From CAZTZL01 sp964617625 (GTDB taxonomy: Bacteria > Zhuqueibacterota > QNDG01 > DSAB01), in assembly GCA_964617625.1 (NCBI GenBank), contig CAZTZL010000032.1:1-34300 (forward strand): a stretch of DNA of 34,300 nt. The letters run 5' to 3'. The notes under the pieces were generated by a model. That model saw nothing but the letters and a program-made list of their open reading frames with translations, searched no databases and was not told where the DNA came from. Positions 6,831-14,123 of the stretch are shown piece by piece (position 1 is the stretch's first letter; every line of letters starts with the position of its first letter). Both the position numbers and the translations under genes were made by a program.

Positions 6831-6858
6831 GTTGAACAGATTCAACTTGATTTTTTTT
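6831..6858 (+). terminator. Probable intrinsic terminator after cinA
   Basis: GTTGAA and TTCAAC (6831-6836 with 6841-6846) form a 6-bp stem with a 4-base loop, followed by TTGA and eight T. It is in the right place to end the dnaX-to-cinA transcription unit. The stem is short and contains only two G-C pairs. The same palindrome could instead be an operator for the thpR-recA unit that begins 45 bases later. Confidence 0.45.
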
Positions 6859-6890
6859 AATAATTTATTATGTTTAATATAGTCTGTTGA

Positions 6891-7451
6891 ATGAATATGA
6901 TCCGATCATTTATAGCTGTTGATATTCCCGGAGATGTTCGCGATAAGCTTGACCGTCTCATTGACAAACTTAAGAATAGTCAGGCGGACGTCAAGTGGGT
7001 CAAATCGAAGAGCATTCATATCACCTTAAAGTTTCTGGGAGATGTTGAGGAAATACGGTTCTCGAAAATCAAAGAGATCATGGAAAATGTTGCTGAAAAT
7101 ATCCAGCCGTTTACTGTATCCATCGAAGGAACAGGCGCATTTCCGAATGACCGAAGGCCCCGCGTACTTTGGGTTGGTGTTCAAAAAGGATCCGAGACAT
7201 TGATCCGTTTATCAGCGGATCTGGATTCTCGACTGACTCCTCTGGGATTTGAGCCGGAAAAACGGTCCTATTCGCCTCATCTGACACTGGGGCGGATTCG
7301 ATCACCCAAAAAGATCGACACCGTGATCGAAATGATGCATTCCATGACATTTCAGGCGGGAGATTTTTTGAATGAAAATATTCTTCTGATGGGAAGCGAT
7401 CTCCGGCCGGATGGAGCAGTTTATACCATTCTGGAAAAAATCAAATTATAA
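6891..7451 (+). CDS. thpR: RNA 2',3'-cyclic phosphodiesterase (ThpR/LigT)
   Basis: A 2H phosphoesterase of 186 residues, a family that opens 2',3'-cyclic phosphates on RNA ends and was first named 2'-5' RNA ligase. Both catalytic HxTx motifs are present: HITLKFLGD (near 43-51) and HLTLGRIRS (near 127-135). The N-terminus IRSFIAVDIP is typical. ATG codons at 6891 and 6897 are both possible starts; neither has a strong ribosome binding site, and 6897 gives the more usual beginning. The stop overlaps the recA ribosome binding site, which suggests coupled translation. Confidence 0.93.
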   Translation: MNMIRSFIAVDIPGDVRDKLDRLIDKLKNSQADVKWVKSKSIHITLKFLGDVEEIRFSKIKEIMENVAENIQPFTVSIEGTGAFPNDRRPRVLWVGVQKGSETLIRLSADLDSRLTPLGFEPEKRSYSPHLTLGRIRSPKKIDTVIEMMHSMTFQAGDFLNENILLMGSDLRPDGAVYTILEKIKL

Positions 7452-7464
7452 GGATGTCAATGCA

Positions 7465-8514
7465 ATGGAAGAAAAACAAAATGAGAAGTTGAAAGCTCTC
7501 GATCTGGCGATCAGCCAGATCGACCGTCAGTTTGGCAAAGGTTCCGTCATGCGTTTGGGGGATAATAAAAACACGGTTGCCGTTCCCGCCATTTCCACAG
7601 GATCTCTTGCGCTGGATATGGCAGTGGGGGTAGGCGGTGTGCCAAGAGGCCGGGTCATCGAAATCTTCGGGCCGGAATCCTCCGGAAAAACGACGTTGGC
7701 ACTTCACATCATTTCGGAAGCACAGAAAAAAGGAGGAATTGCCGCCTTTATCGATGCCGAGCATGCCATGGATGCTGTCTATGCAAAAGCGCTCGGAGTG
7801 AACACAGACGATCTGCTTGTTTCCCAGCCGGATACGGGAGAACAGGCGCTGGAAATCACAGAAACATTGGTACGAAGCGGGGCGCTGGATGTAATCGTGA
7901 TCGATTCTGTGGCGGCACTCGTCCCCCGGGCTGAAATTGAGGGGGAAATGGGCGATGCGCAGATGGGGCTTCAGGCCAGGCTCATGTCCCAGGCTCTGCG
8001 GAAGCTGACAGGAGCCATCAGCAAATCGAAAACATCGGTGATCTTCATCAATCAAATTCGGGAGAAGATCGGCGTGATGTTCGGCAATCCCGAAACGACC
8101 ACTGGCGGAAGGGCGTTAAAATTTTACGCTTCTGTACGGCTTGACATCCGGAGGATCGGAGCCATTAAAGAAGGAACGGATGCGGTTGGCAACCGGACCA
8201 AAGTCAAGGTGGTGAAAAACAAAGTTGCACCACCGTTTAAAGAAGCGGAATTCGACATTATGTACGGCACCGGAATTTCTAAGACCGGCGACCTTCTGGA
8301 TATCGCAGCCAATCTCGGTATCATTGAAAAAAGCGGTACATGGTACTCTTTTGGCGAGGAGCGGATCGGGCAGGGGCGTGAGAATGTTAAAAAATTCCTG
8401 AGCCAGGAAGAAAATAAAGATATATACGAAAAGCTTGAAAAATCGGTGAAAGAGAAACTCGGATTTGTGAAATCGAAAGAAGCAGCACCGCCGGCCGCTC
8501 CAAAGGAAGAGTAA
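7465..8514 (+). CDS. recA: Recombinase RecA
   Basis: ATP-dependent strand-exchange protein and SOS co-protease, 349 residues. Seen: Walker A GPESSGKT (69-76), the FIDAEHAMD block (95-103), VIVIDSVAALVPRAEIEGEMGD (Walker B and the L1 region), INQIREKIGVMFGNPETTTGG (L2), and an acidic, Pro/Ala-rich tail. The reading frame is open upstream to 7411, but the ATG at 7465 has AAGGA ten bases before it and gives the standard N-terminus; the longer form would overlap thpR. No recognisable LexA box is seen between 6760 and 6890 or inside the end of thpR. Confidence 0.97.
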   Translation: MEEKQNEKLKALDLAISQIDRQFGKGSVMRLGDNKNTVAVPAISTGSLALDMAVGVGGVPRGRVIEIFGPESSGKTTLALHIISEAQKKGGIAAFIDAEHAMDAVYAKALGVNTDDLLVSQPDTGEQALEITETLVRSGALDVIVIDSVAALVPRAEIEGEMGDAQMGLQARLMSQALRKLTGAISKSKTSVIFINQIREKIGVMFGNPETTTGGRALKFYASVRLDIRRIGAIKEGTDAVGNRTKVKVVKNKVAPPFKEAEFDIMYGTGISKTGDLLDIAANLGIIEKSGTWYSFGEERIGQGRENVKKFLSQEENKDIYEKLEKSVKEKLGFVKSKEAAPPAAPKEE

Positions 8515-8515
8515 A

Positions 8516-9163
8516 TTGACTGAAGTTATGTATCACATCACACAGATCGAACCTCAGAAAAAGCGGGAAAACCGCGTCAATGTTTATCTTGACGGTGCCT
8601 TTGCTTTCGGACTGAAAAACGAGGTTCTTCTGAAGCATCATCTCCACGAGGGGGACACAATCTCGGACCGATTGATTGATGAGGTTTTGCTTTCGGAAGA
8701 GAAATCCCGGGCCAAGGAAAAAGCGCTGAAACTACTTTCCTATCGGGCGCGAAGTGTCGAAGAATTAAAAAAGAAACTTCTGGAGAAAGAATTCTCCGAA
8801 CGGACCGTCAATCGTGTCATCGAGGATTTTTGCCGTGTCGGACTTCTCAATGACAGAATGTTTGCTTCCGACTATGCGCATTCCCGAATGATCCAGCGGC
8901 CCATTGGAAAGCGTTTGTTGAAACAGGAACTTGTCATGAAAGGGATTTCCGAAGAAATCGCGGAAAAATCCATTGAAGAAGCTTATGAGAAACAGTCCGA
9001 GGAAGAAATAGCCGGTATGCTCATTCAAAAGCGGGTGAAACGGTATAACGGAGAAGATCCAAAAAAAATCCGTAAAAAACTTTCCGAGTTTCTGTTCCGG
9101 CGGGGATTCAACTGGGAGGTGATTTCCGCGGTACTATCTGGAGTGGAAATTGAAAGTATTTAA
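8516..9163 (+). CDS. recX: Regulatory protein RecX
   Basis: Inhibits RecA filament growth. The 215-residue protein has the family's tandem three-helix repeats, for example ALKLLSYRARSVEELKKKLLEK (about 63-84) and RPIGKRLLKQELVMKGI (about 125-141). The start chosen is TTG at 8516, one base after the recA stop, because AAGGAAGAG ends five bases before it; an ATG at 8528 is possible but too far from that site. Placing a weak start codon immediately behind recA would keep RecX much scarcer than RecA. Confidence 0.93.
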   Translation: MTEVMYHITQIEPQKKRENRVNVYLDGAFAFGLKNEVLLKHHLHEGDTISDRLIDEVLLSEEKSRAKEKALKLLSYRARSVEELKKKLLEKEFSERTVNRVIEDFCRVGLLNDRMFASDYAHSRMIQRPIGKRLLKQELVMKGISEEIAEKSIEEAYEKQSEEEIAGMLIQKRVKRYNGEDPKKIRKKLSEFLFRRGFNWEVISAVLSGVEIESI

Positions 9164-9217
9164 TGAAAAATATTCTCTGCGTTAAGGAAAATTGATAGGC
9201 GCGCAATGCCTTTTACT

Positions 9218-9246
9218 CTCCGTTCCAAGTTGAACATAGGACGGAG
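9218..9246 (+). promoter_or_regulatory. Hairpin that can hide the alaS ribosome binding site
   Basis: CTCCG-T-T-CC (9218-9226) pairs with GGACGGAG (9239-9246): eight base pairs with one bulged T and a 12-base loop. The right arm includes most of GGAGG (9243-9247), the best Shine-Dalgarno sequence before alaS. Folding would therefore limit alaS translation. AlaRS is known to repress its own gene in Escherichia coli, by a different DNA-based route. Function here is inferred. Confidence 0.45.
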
Positions 9247-9260
9247 GATGTGGACGTTAT

Positions 9261-11894
9261 ATGGAAAGAAGGTTTATGACTGCATCTGAAATTCGACAAT
9301 CGTATCTTGAATTCTTCCGGAAACGCAACCATAAAATCGTACCGAGTGTGCCTGTAGTTCCCCAGGATGATCCGACTCTGCTCTTTATCAATGCGGGGAT
9401 GAATCAATTCAAAGATGTCTTTCTCGGAACCGGAACCCGTCCCTACAAAAGGGCCGCAGATTCCCAGAAATGTATTCGTGTCAGCGGAAAGCACAACGAC
9501 CTTGAAGAGGTTGGATACGATACGTATCATCATACTTTCTTTGAAATGCTCGGCAACTGGTCATTTGGGGATTATTATAAAAAAGAAGCCATTGCCTGGG
9601 GATGGGAACTGGTCACAAAGGTTTGGGGATTGCCCAAAAACCGGCTCTGGGCGACCGTGTTTCGTGAAGACGATGAAGCGGAAACCTTCTGGAAAAAAGT
9701 TACTGACATTGATCCTTCCCGAGTGCTTCGCTTTGACGAAAAAGACAATTACTGGGAGATGGGGGAGACCGGCCCCTGCGGTCCGTGTTCGGAAATTCAT
9801 ATCGATATGGGCGAGGGTTATTGTGACAAGTCCCATATTAAAGGGCATGTGTGCGGTGTTAACGCGGGATGTGCGCGGTTTATCGAACTCTGGAACCTGG
9901 TATTCATTCAGTTCAACCGGGATGACAAAGGGAAACTGCACCCGCTTCCCGAGAAGCATGTCGATACGGGCCTGGGATTCGAACGGGCCGTGGCCGTCCT
10001 TCAGGGTAAAAAATCAAATTACGACACCGATCTTTTTATCCCGATCATGGATCACATTGCCGGGATCACTGGAAAAGACCGGCAAGCCGAAGAGACGCTG
10101 CCTGCCTTCCGGGTCATTGCCGATCATATTCGTGCTCTAACTTTTGCCATCACCGATGGAGCGATCCCATCCAACGAAGGAAGGGGATATGTGCTGCGCC
10201 GCCTGCTCAGACGGGCGGCCCGGTACGGTCGTAATCTCGGAATGCACGAGCCGTTCATCTACAAACTCGTTTCCACAGTGATCGATGTAATGGGTGAGGC
10301 CTATCCCGAAATTAAGGAAAGGGCCCAGCATATAACACATGTTATTAAATCCGAAGAGGAGCGGTTCAATGAAGTTCTGGACCGGGGCATCGAAATCTTC
10401 GAATCGGTTGCATCGGATATCCGGAAAAAAGGGCAGAAAATCATTCCGGGCTCAGAAGTGTTTCGTCTTTACGATACATACGGTTTTCCTCTCGATTTGA
10501 CCCGGCTTATGGCAAGGGAAAAAGATCTCGAAATCGATCAAAAAGGATTTGAAAAGGAGATGGATCAGCAGCGGGAAAGGGCCCGTAAAAAAGCCAAATT
10601 TACTGTAGAAGAAGGGGGAGAATGGATCGAATTGTCCAAAGGAGATGAATCGGCATTTATTGGTTATGAAAGGATTGAAGCGAAAGCGGAGATACGCAGG
10701 ATGCGTTCTCACGACGGCTTTGTGACAGTAATTTTGAATCAAACGCCTTTTTACGGGGAATCCGGCGGACAAGTGGGGGATACGGGAGAGATTGCAGGGA
10801 AAGGATTCCGTATCGAAGTAACGGATACACAGAAGCAGGGAGATCAAATTCTTCATATCGGACGATTTATAGAAGGAGATAAAATTGATGATTTCTCTGT
10901 AAAAGTGAACGTGACGGGCCGTGTGCGTTTATCCACGGCGCGTAATCATACGGCCACGCATTTGCTCCACAAGGCTTTAAAGGAGGTTCTGGGGACCCAT
11001 GTGAATCAATCCGGTTCGCTCGTTTCGCCGGAACGGCTGCGTTTTGATTTCACCCACTTCGAGGCCGTAACCTCCGAACAGATCGATGAGGTCGAGCGGA
11101 TCGTTAATTTTCATGTCCGTGCCGATCATTCGGTGGATAAGTACACGGCTTCTTTGGATGAAGCCAAATCCCAGGGTGCCACAGCTCTTTTTGGGGAGAA
11201 GTACGGAGAAGAAGTCCGCGTCATCAAGATTGATGATTATTCCATGGAACTTTGCGGAGGCACGCATCTGGACCGTACCGGCCAGATCGGCTATTTCCGT
11301 ATCACGGGTGAAGAAGGAATCGCAGCCGGCGTGCGGAGAATCGAAGCAGTGACCGGTGAAGCGGCCGACCGATTGATCCGGGAAGAAAAAGCTGCTCTGA
11401 AGAAGATCGTGAATCTGCTCCGCTGCAGGGAGGACGAGATCGAAAACCGTGTTGAAAAATTAATCGAAGAAAGAAGAAACCTCGAAAAGAAAGTCAAGGA
11501 TGCTCAAAAATTCTCAGCGGACGGGGATATGGATGCCATGTTGAACAAGGCAGTCCGGATAAACGATATTCAGGTGGTTGTCTCTAAAATCAAGGCGGGA
11601 AGCGTCGAAGAATTGAGGAATTTAGGGGATCATTTGAGAAACCGGTTGAAATCCGGTGTAGGCGTACTTGGTGCGGAAATGGACGGCAAGGTGCAGCTGC
11701 TCTGCGTGGTTTCCGATGATTTGATTCGATCCAGAAATTTGAAAGCGGGGGATATTGTTAAAAAGGTCGCCGAGATCGTGGACGGCAGTGGCGGCGGGAA
11801 ACCGCATTTAGCTTTGGCCGGCGGGAAGGATACATCCAAGTTGGATGAGGCGTTAAAACGAACACCGGACATTATCAAAGAATTGATAGGTTGA
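9261..11894 (+). CDS. alaS: Alanyl-tRNA synthetase
   Basis: Charges tRNA-Ala with alanine; 877 residues, the normal full length. Order: class II catalytic core from the N-terminus (LLFINAGMNQFKDVFLG, GPCGPCSEIHID), tRNA recognition region, editing domain with HTATHLLHKAL (near 563-573) and the CGGTH motif (near 665-669), which hold the four zinc ligands, then a coiled-coil stretch and a C-terminal Gly-rich C-Ala domain (GSGGGKPHLALAGG). The first ATG (9261) has GGAGG 13 bases upstream; an ATG at 9276 gives the more usual N-terminus but has AGAAGG only three bases before it. The tRNA-Ala gene at 1342-1414 carries the G3-U70 identity pair. Confidence 0.97.
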   Translation: MERRFMTASEIRQSYLEFFRKRNHKIVPSVPVVPQDDPTLLFINAGMNQFKDVFLGTGTRPYKRAADSQKCIRVSGKHNDLEEVGYDTYHHTFFEMLGNWSFGDYYKKEAIAWGWELVTKVWGLPKNRLWATVFREDDEAETFWKKVTDIDPSRVLRFDEKDNYWEMGETGPCGPCSEIHIDMGEGYCDKSHIKGHVCGVNAGCARFIELWNLVFIQFNRDDKGKLHPLPEKHVDTGLGFERAVAVLQGKKSNYDTDLFIPIMDHIAGITGKDRQAEETLPAFRVIADHIRALTFAITDGAIPSNEGRGYVLRRLLRRAARYGRNLGMHEPFIYKLVSTVIDVMGEAYPEIKERAQHITHVIKSEEERFNEVLDRGIEIFESVASDIRKKGQKIIPGSEVFRLYDTYGFPLDLTRLMAREKDLEIDQKGFEKEMDQQRERARKKAKFTVEEGGEWIELSKGDESAFIGYERIEAKAEIRRMRSHDGFVTVILNQTPFYGESGGQVGDTGEIAGKGFRIEVTDTQKQGDQILHIGRFIEGDKIDDFSVKVNVTGRVRLSTARNHTATHLLHKALKEVLGTHVNQSGSLVSPERLRFDFTHFEAVTSEQIDEVERIVNFHVRADHSVDKYTASLDEAKSQGATALFGEKYGEEVRVIKIDDYSMELCGGTHLDRTGQIGYFRITGEEGIAAGVRRIEAVTGEAADRLIREEKAALKKIVNLLRCREDEIENRVEKLIEERRNLEKKVKDAQKFSADGDMDAMLNKAVRINDIQVVVSKIKAGSVEELRNLGDHLRNRLKSGVGVLGAEMDGKVQLLCVVSDDLIRSRNLKAGDIVKKVAEIVDGSGGGKPHLALAGGKDTSKLDEALKRTPDIIKELIG

Positions 11895-11901
11895 GTAACC
11901 G

Positions 11902-12645
11902 ATGAGCACTTACGAAAAATTACTGGAATTGAAAAAACGCAAGGGAGCCGGATATCTCGTCCTGATCGATCCGGACAAACAGCCGCTTGAGGATGCGGTC
12001 TCTTTTGCCAAACATTGTGAGGAAAGCGGCGCGGATGGTTTTCTGGTCGGCGGAAGTCTTCTTTTCTCGAACCAGTTTGATGAATTGATTCGTGCTGTCA
12101 AGGAGACGGTTTCAATACCCGTGATTCTTTTTCCGGGAAACGGGCAGCAGCTTTCTTCCCATGCCGATGCGATTCTTTTTCTGAGTCTGATCAGCGGCCG
12201 GAACGCGCACTATCTCATCGGTGAACAGGTGCTCTCGGCACCCAAAATAAAAGCCATGAAACTTGAGCCCATATCCACGGGATATGTCCTTATCGAATCC
12301 GGGAAGACCACAGCAGCCGAATTTATGAGCCATACCAAACCGATACCGAGAGAAAAACCGGAGATTGCGGTTGCGCATGCACTTGCAGCGGAGTTTCTCG
12401 GCATGAAGTTCATCTATCTCGAAGCGGGCAGCGGTGCCGAGTATTCCGTTCCGGAATCGATGATTCGTGCCGTATCGCAATCCGTGTCCGTTCCACTGAT
12501 CGTCGGGGGCGGTATTTGCAGCCCGGAAGAGGCCCGGGAAAAAGTTAAAGCGGGCGCTTCGTTTGTTGTAACCGGCAATATTCTTGAAAATAAAAAAAAC
12601 GAACACTTGATCGCGGATTTTGCAAAAGCAGCCCATAATGATTGA
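11902..12645 (+). CDS. Geranylgeranylglyceryl-phosphate synthase family protein
   Basis: TIM-barrel prenyltransferase of 247 residues that links a prenyl diphosphate to sn-glycerol 1-phosphate. Conserved blocks: LIDPDK (21-26), FLVGGSLL (47-54), ILFPGN (75-80), YLEAGSGA (172-179), IVGGGI (200-205) and VTGN (223-226). This is the first step of archaeal ether-lipid synthesis, but bacterial members are well known in Bacteroidota and Bacillota (PcrB). The sequence looks like the group II type shared by archaea and Bacteroidota. The prenyl chain length and final product cannot be read from the sequence. It starts seven bases after alaS and ends 20 bases before a PHP phosphatase. Confidence 0.9.
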   Translation: MSTYEKLLELKKRKGAGYLVLIDPDKQPLEDAVSFAKHCEESGADGFLVGGSLLFSNQFDELIRAVKETVSIPVILFPGNGQQLSSHADAILFLSLISGRNAHYLIGEQVLSAPKIKAMKLEPISTGYVLIESGKTTAAEFMSHTKPIPREKPEIAVAHALAAEFLGMKFIYLEAGSGAEYSVPESMIRAVSQSVSVPLIVGGGICSPEEAREKVKAGASFVVTGNILENKKNEHLIADFAKAAHND

Positions 12646-12665
12646 ACATCAGGTGAGACAAATTA

Positions 12666-13457
12666 ATGATTGACATTCATGCGCATGTACTTCCTCATGT
12701 CGATGACGGATCTCAGAGCTGGAAAGAATCCCTTTATATGCTGCAAAAAGGCGCTGAAGATGGAATACGGGGTGTGGTGTGTACCTCTCATATTCTCGAC
12801 CGGTTTGACAGCCGGATAGAAGCAGATTTTACACAGAAATTCAATGAACTTCAGAGTAAAGTAGCAAGATCTCCATTCAAGATTTCTCTCTGGCTCGGGG
12901 CTGAAATTTACTGCGGTACCAGGATTCCTCCGGAATCCAGAATTGCTACTCTGAATAACAACGGGAAATATGTTCTCATTGAATTGCCTTTGAATGAAAT
13001 TCCCAAAGAAGCAGAGGATTATTTTTTCCAGCTTTCACTTAAAGGGAAAGTTCCCATTCTGGCGCATCCGGAGCGAAACAGCCTGATTTTGGAGAGACCG
13101 AAAATTGCCTTTGAATTTGTCCATCGCGGCATACTTATACAAATGAATGCCGGAAGTCTGACAGGCATGTTCGGGAAAAGAGTGAAACAGATTGCATTTA
13201 AAATGATGGACCACCAGCTGGTTCATTTTATCGCTTCGGATTGTCATGATGCAAGAAACCGGCCTCTTAAATTGAGCCGGGCGTACAAGTTGGTCCGCCA
13301 ACAATGGGGAGAGGAAACAGCCGACCTGCTTTTTAAAAACAATCCTTACAAGGCTGTCATTGGAGAGGAAATCGTTCCGCCGATTCCCCTGCCGGTTGAG
13401 AACTCACGAATGAAAAAAATTCGAAGGTCCCTCTTTAAAATTTTTAATTCAAGGTAA
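12666..13457 (+). CDS. PHP-family protein-tyrosine phosphatase (CpsB/CapC/YwqE type)
   Basis: Metal-dependent phosphatase of 263 residues. The PHP metal ligands are all visible: H5 and H7 in DIHAHVLP, D13-D14, H42, E80, H134 in HPER, and D192 and H194 in SDCHD. In the family these enzymes dephosphorylate bacterial tyrosine kinases of the Wzc/CapB type and so control capsule or exopolysaccharide chain length. No tyrosine kinase or polysaccharide export gene is in the window. The stop codon directly abuts the gmhA start, consistent with a surface-sugar context. Confidence 0.88.
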   Translation: MIDIHAHVLPHVDDGSQSWKESLYMLQKGAEDGIRGVVCTSHILDRFDSRIEADFTQKFNELQSKVARSPFKISLWLGAEIYCGTRIPPESRIATLNNNGKYVLIELPLNEIPKEAEDYFFQLSLKGKVPILAHPERNSLILERPKIAFEFVHRGILIQMNAGSLTGMFGKRVKQIAFKMMDHQLVHFIASDCHDARNRPLKLSRAYKLVRQQWGEETADLLFKNNPYKAVIGEEIVPPIPLPVENSRMKKIRRSLFKIFNSR

Positions 13458-14057
13458 ATGCGTATGATCGATAAAACATCCATGATTCGAAGCCATCTTG
13501 ATGCGAGTGTTGCGGTTACACAAAAAATAGCAGAGTCCTGCTCTGACGTTATTTTCGAAATTACGGAGCGTATAATTCGAGCTCTCCGGGATGGAAAGAA
13601 AGTGCTTCTCTGCGGTAACGGCGGAAGCGCCGCCGACTCGCAGCACATTGCGGCGGAACTGGTATGCCGGTTTCGGATGAACCGGCCGGCTTTACCGGCC
13701 ATCGCGCTGACCACGGATACCTCCATTTTAACTGCTGTGAGCAATGATTTCGGATTCGAAACCCTGTTTTCCCGGCAGGTCGAAGCGCTCGGCAGGGAAG
13801 GGGACATTTTAATTGGATTAAGCACAAGCGGATCTTCTAAAAATGTGGCACTTGCCATGCATCAGGCCAAGCAGGGAGGATTGTTCGCCATTGCTTTTAT
13901 CGGACAAAAATCCGGACCTGTTTCCGAGTTCGCGGATGTGATTTTGCATATTCCTTCGGACATCACGGCAAGAATTCAGGAGGGGCATGCGACGGTCGGT
14001 CATATTATTTGTGATCTTGTGGAAAAAGAGCTGTTCGAGAAAGAAAGCGGGGACTAA
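13458..14057 (+). CDS. gmhA: Sedoheptulose 7-phosphate isomerase
   Basis: SIS-domain enzyme of 199 residues that makes D-glycero-D-manno-heptose 7-phosphate, the first step of the ADP-heptose route to the lipopolysaccharide core. It shows LLCGNGGSAADSQHIAAELV (50-69), TDTSILTAVSNDFGFE and GLSTSGSSKNV, and a late EGHATVGHIICDLVE; zinc ligands in the family include the His and Glu of SQHIAAE (H63, E67) and a C-terminal His. It starts immediately after the stop of the PHP phosphatase gene; an ATG two codons later is also possible. Its presence supports a lipopolysaccharide-containing outer membrane. Confidence 0.92.
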   Translation: MRMIDKTSMIRSHLDASVAVTQKIAESCSDVIFEITERIIRALRDGKKVLLCGNGGSAADSQHIAAELVCRFRMNRPALPAIALTTDTSILTAVSNDFGFETLFSRQVEALGREGDILIGLSTSGSSKNVALAMHQAKQGGLFAIAFIGQKSGPVSEFADVILHIPSDITARIQEGHATVGHIICDLVEKELFEKESGD

Positions 14058-14123
14058 TTTTTTATTGCAAATATCATCCCTTAAAACAAGAACAATCTGC
14101 CGCTTCATTTTAATTGGACATAG

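Noticed and set aside
6760..6896. LexA (SOS) box upstream of the recA unit
   Set aside because: Neither the E. coli CTGT-N8-ACAG nor the Bacillus CGAAC-N4-GTTCG pattern is present; only the GTTGAA palindrome, reported separately.
7411..7464. N-terminally extended RecA
   Set aside because: The extension is just the thpR 3' end read in another frame; the ATG at 7465 has the Shine-Dalgarno sequence and the standard N-terminus.
7441..8055. 204-codon minus-strand frame opposite recA
   Set aside because: Antisense shadow of recA; rich in Cys, His and Arg, no ribosome binding site.
9164..9260. T-box riboswitch before alaS
   Set aside because: The leader is only 97 bases and lacks the conserved T-box sequence and an antiterminator.
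9415..10140. 241-codon + strand frame within alaS
   Set aside because: Shadow frame inside a fully conserved alaS; composition is not protein-like.
12112..12636. 174-codon minus-strand frame opposite the GGGP-synthase gene
   Set aside because: Antisense shadow; the + strand gene is clearly real.
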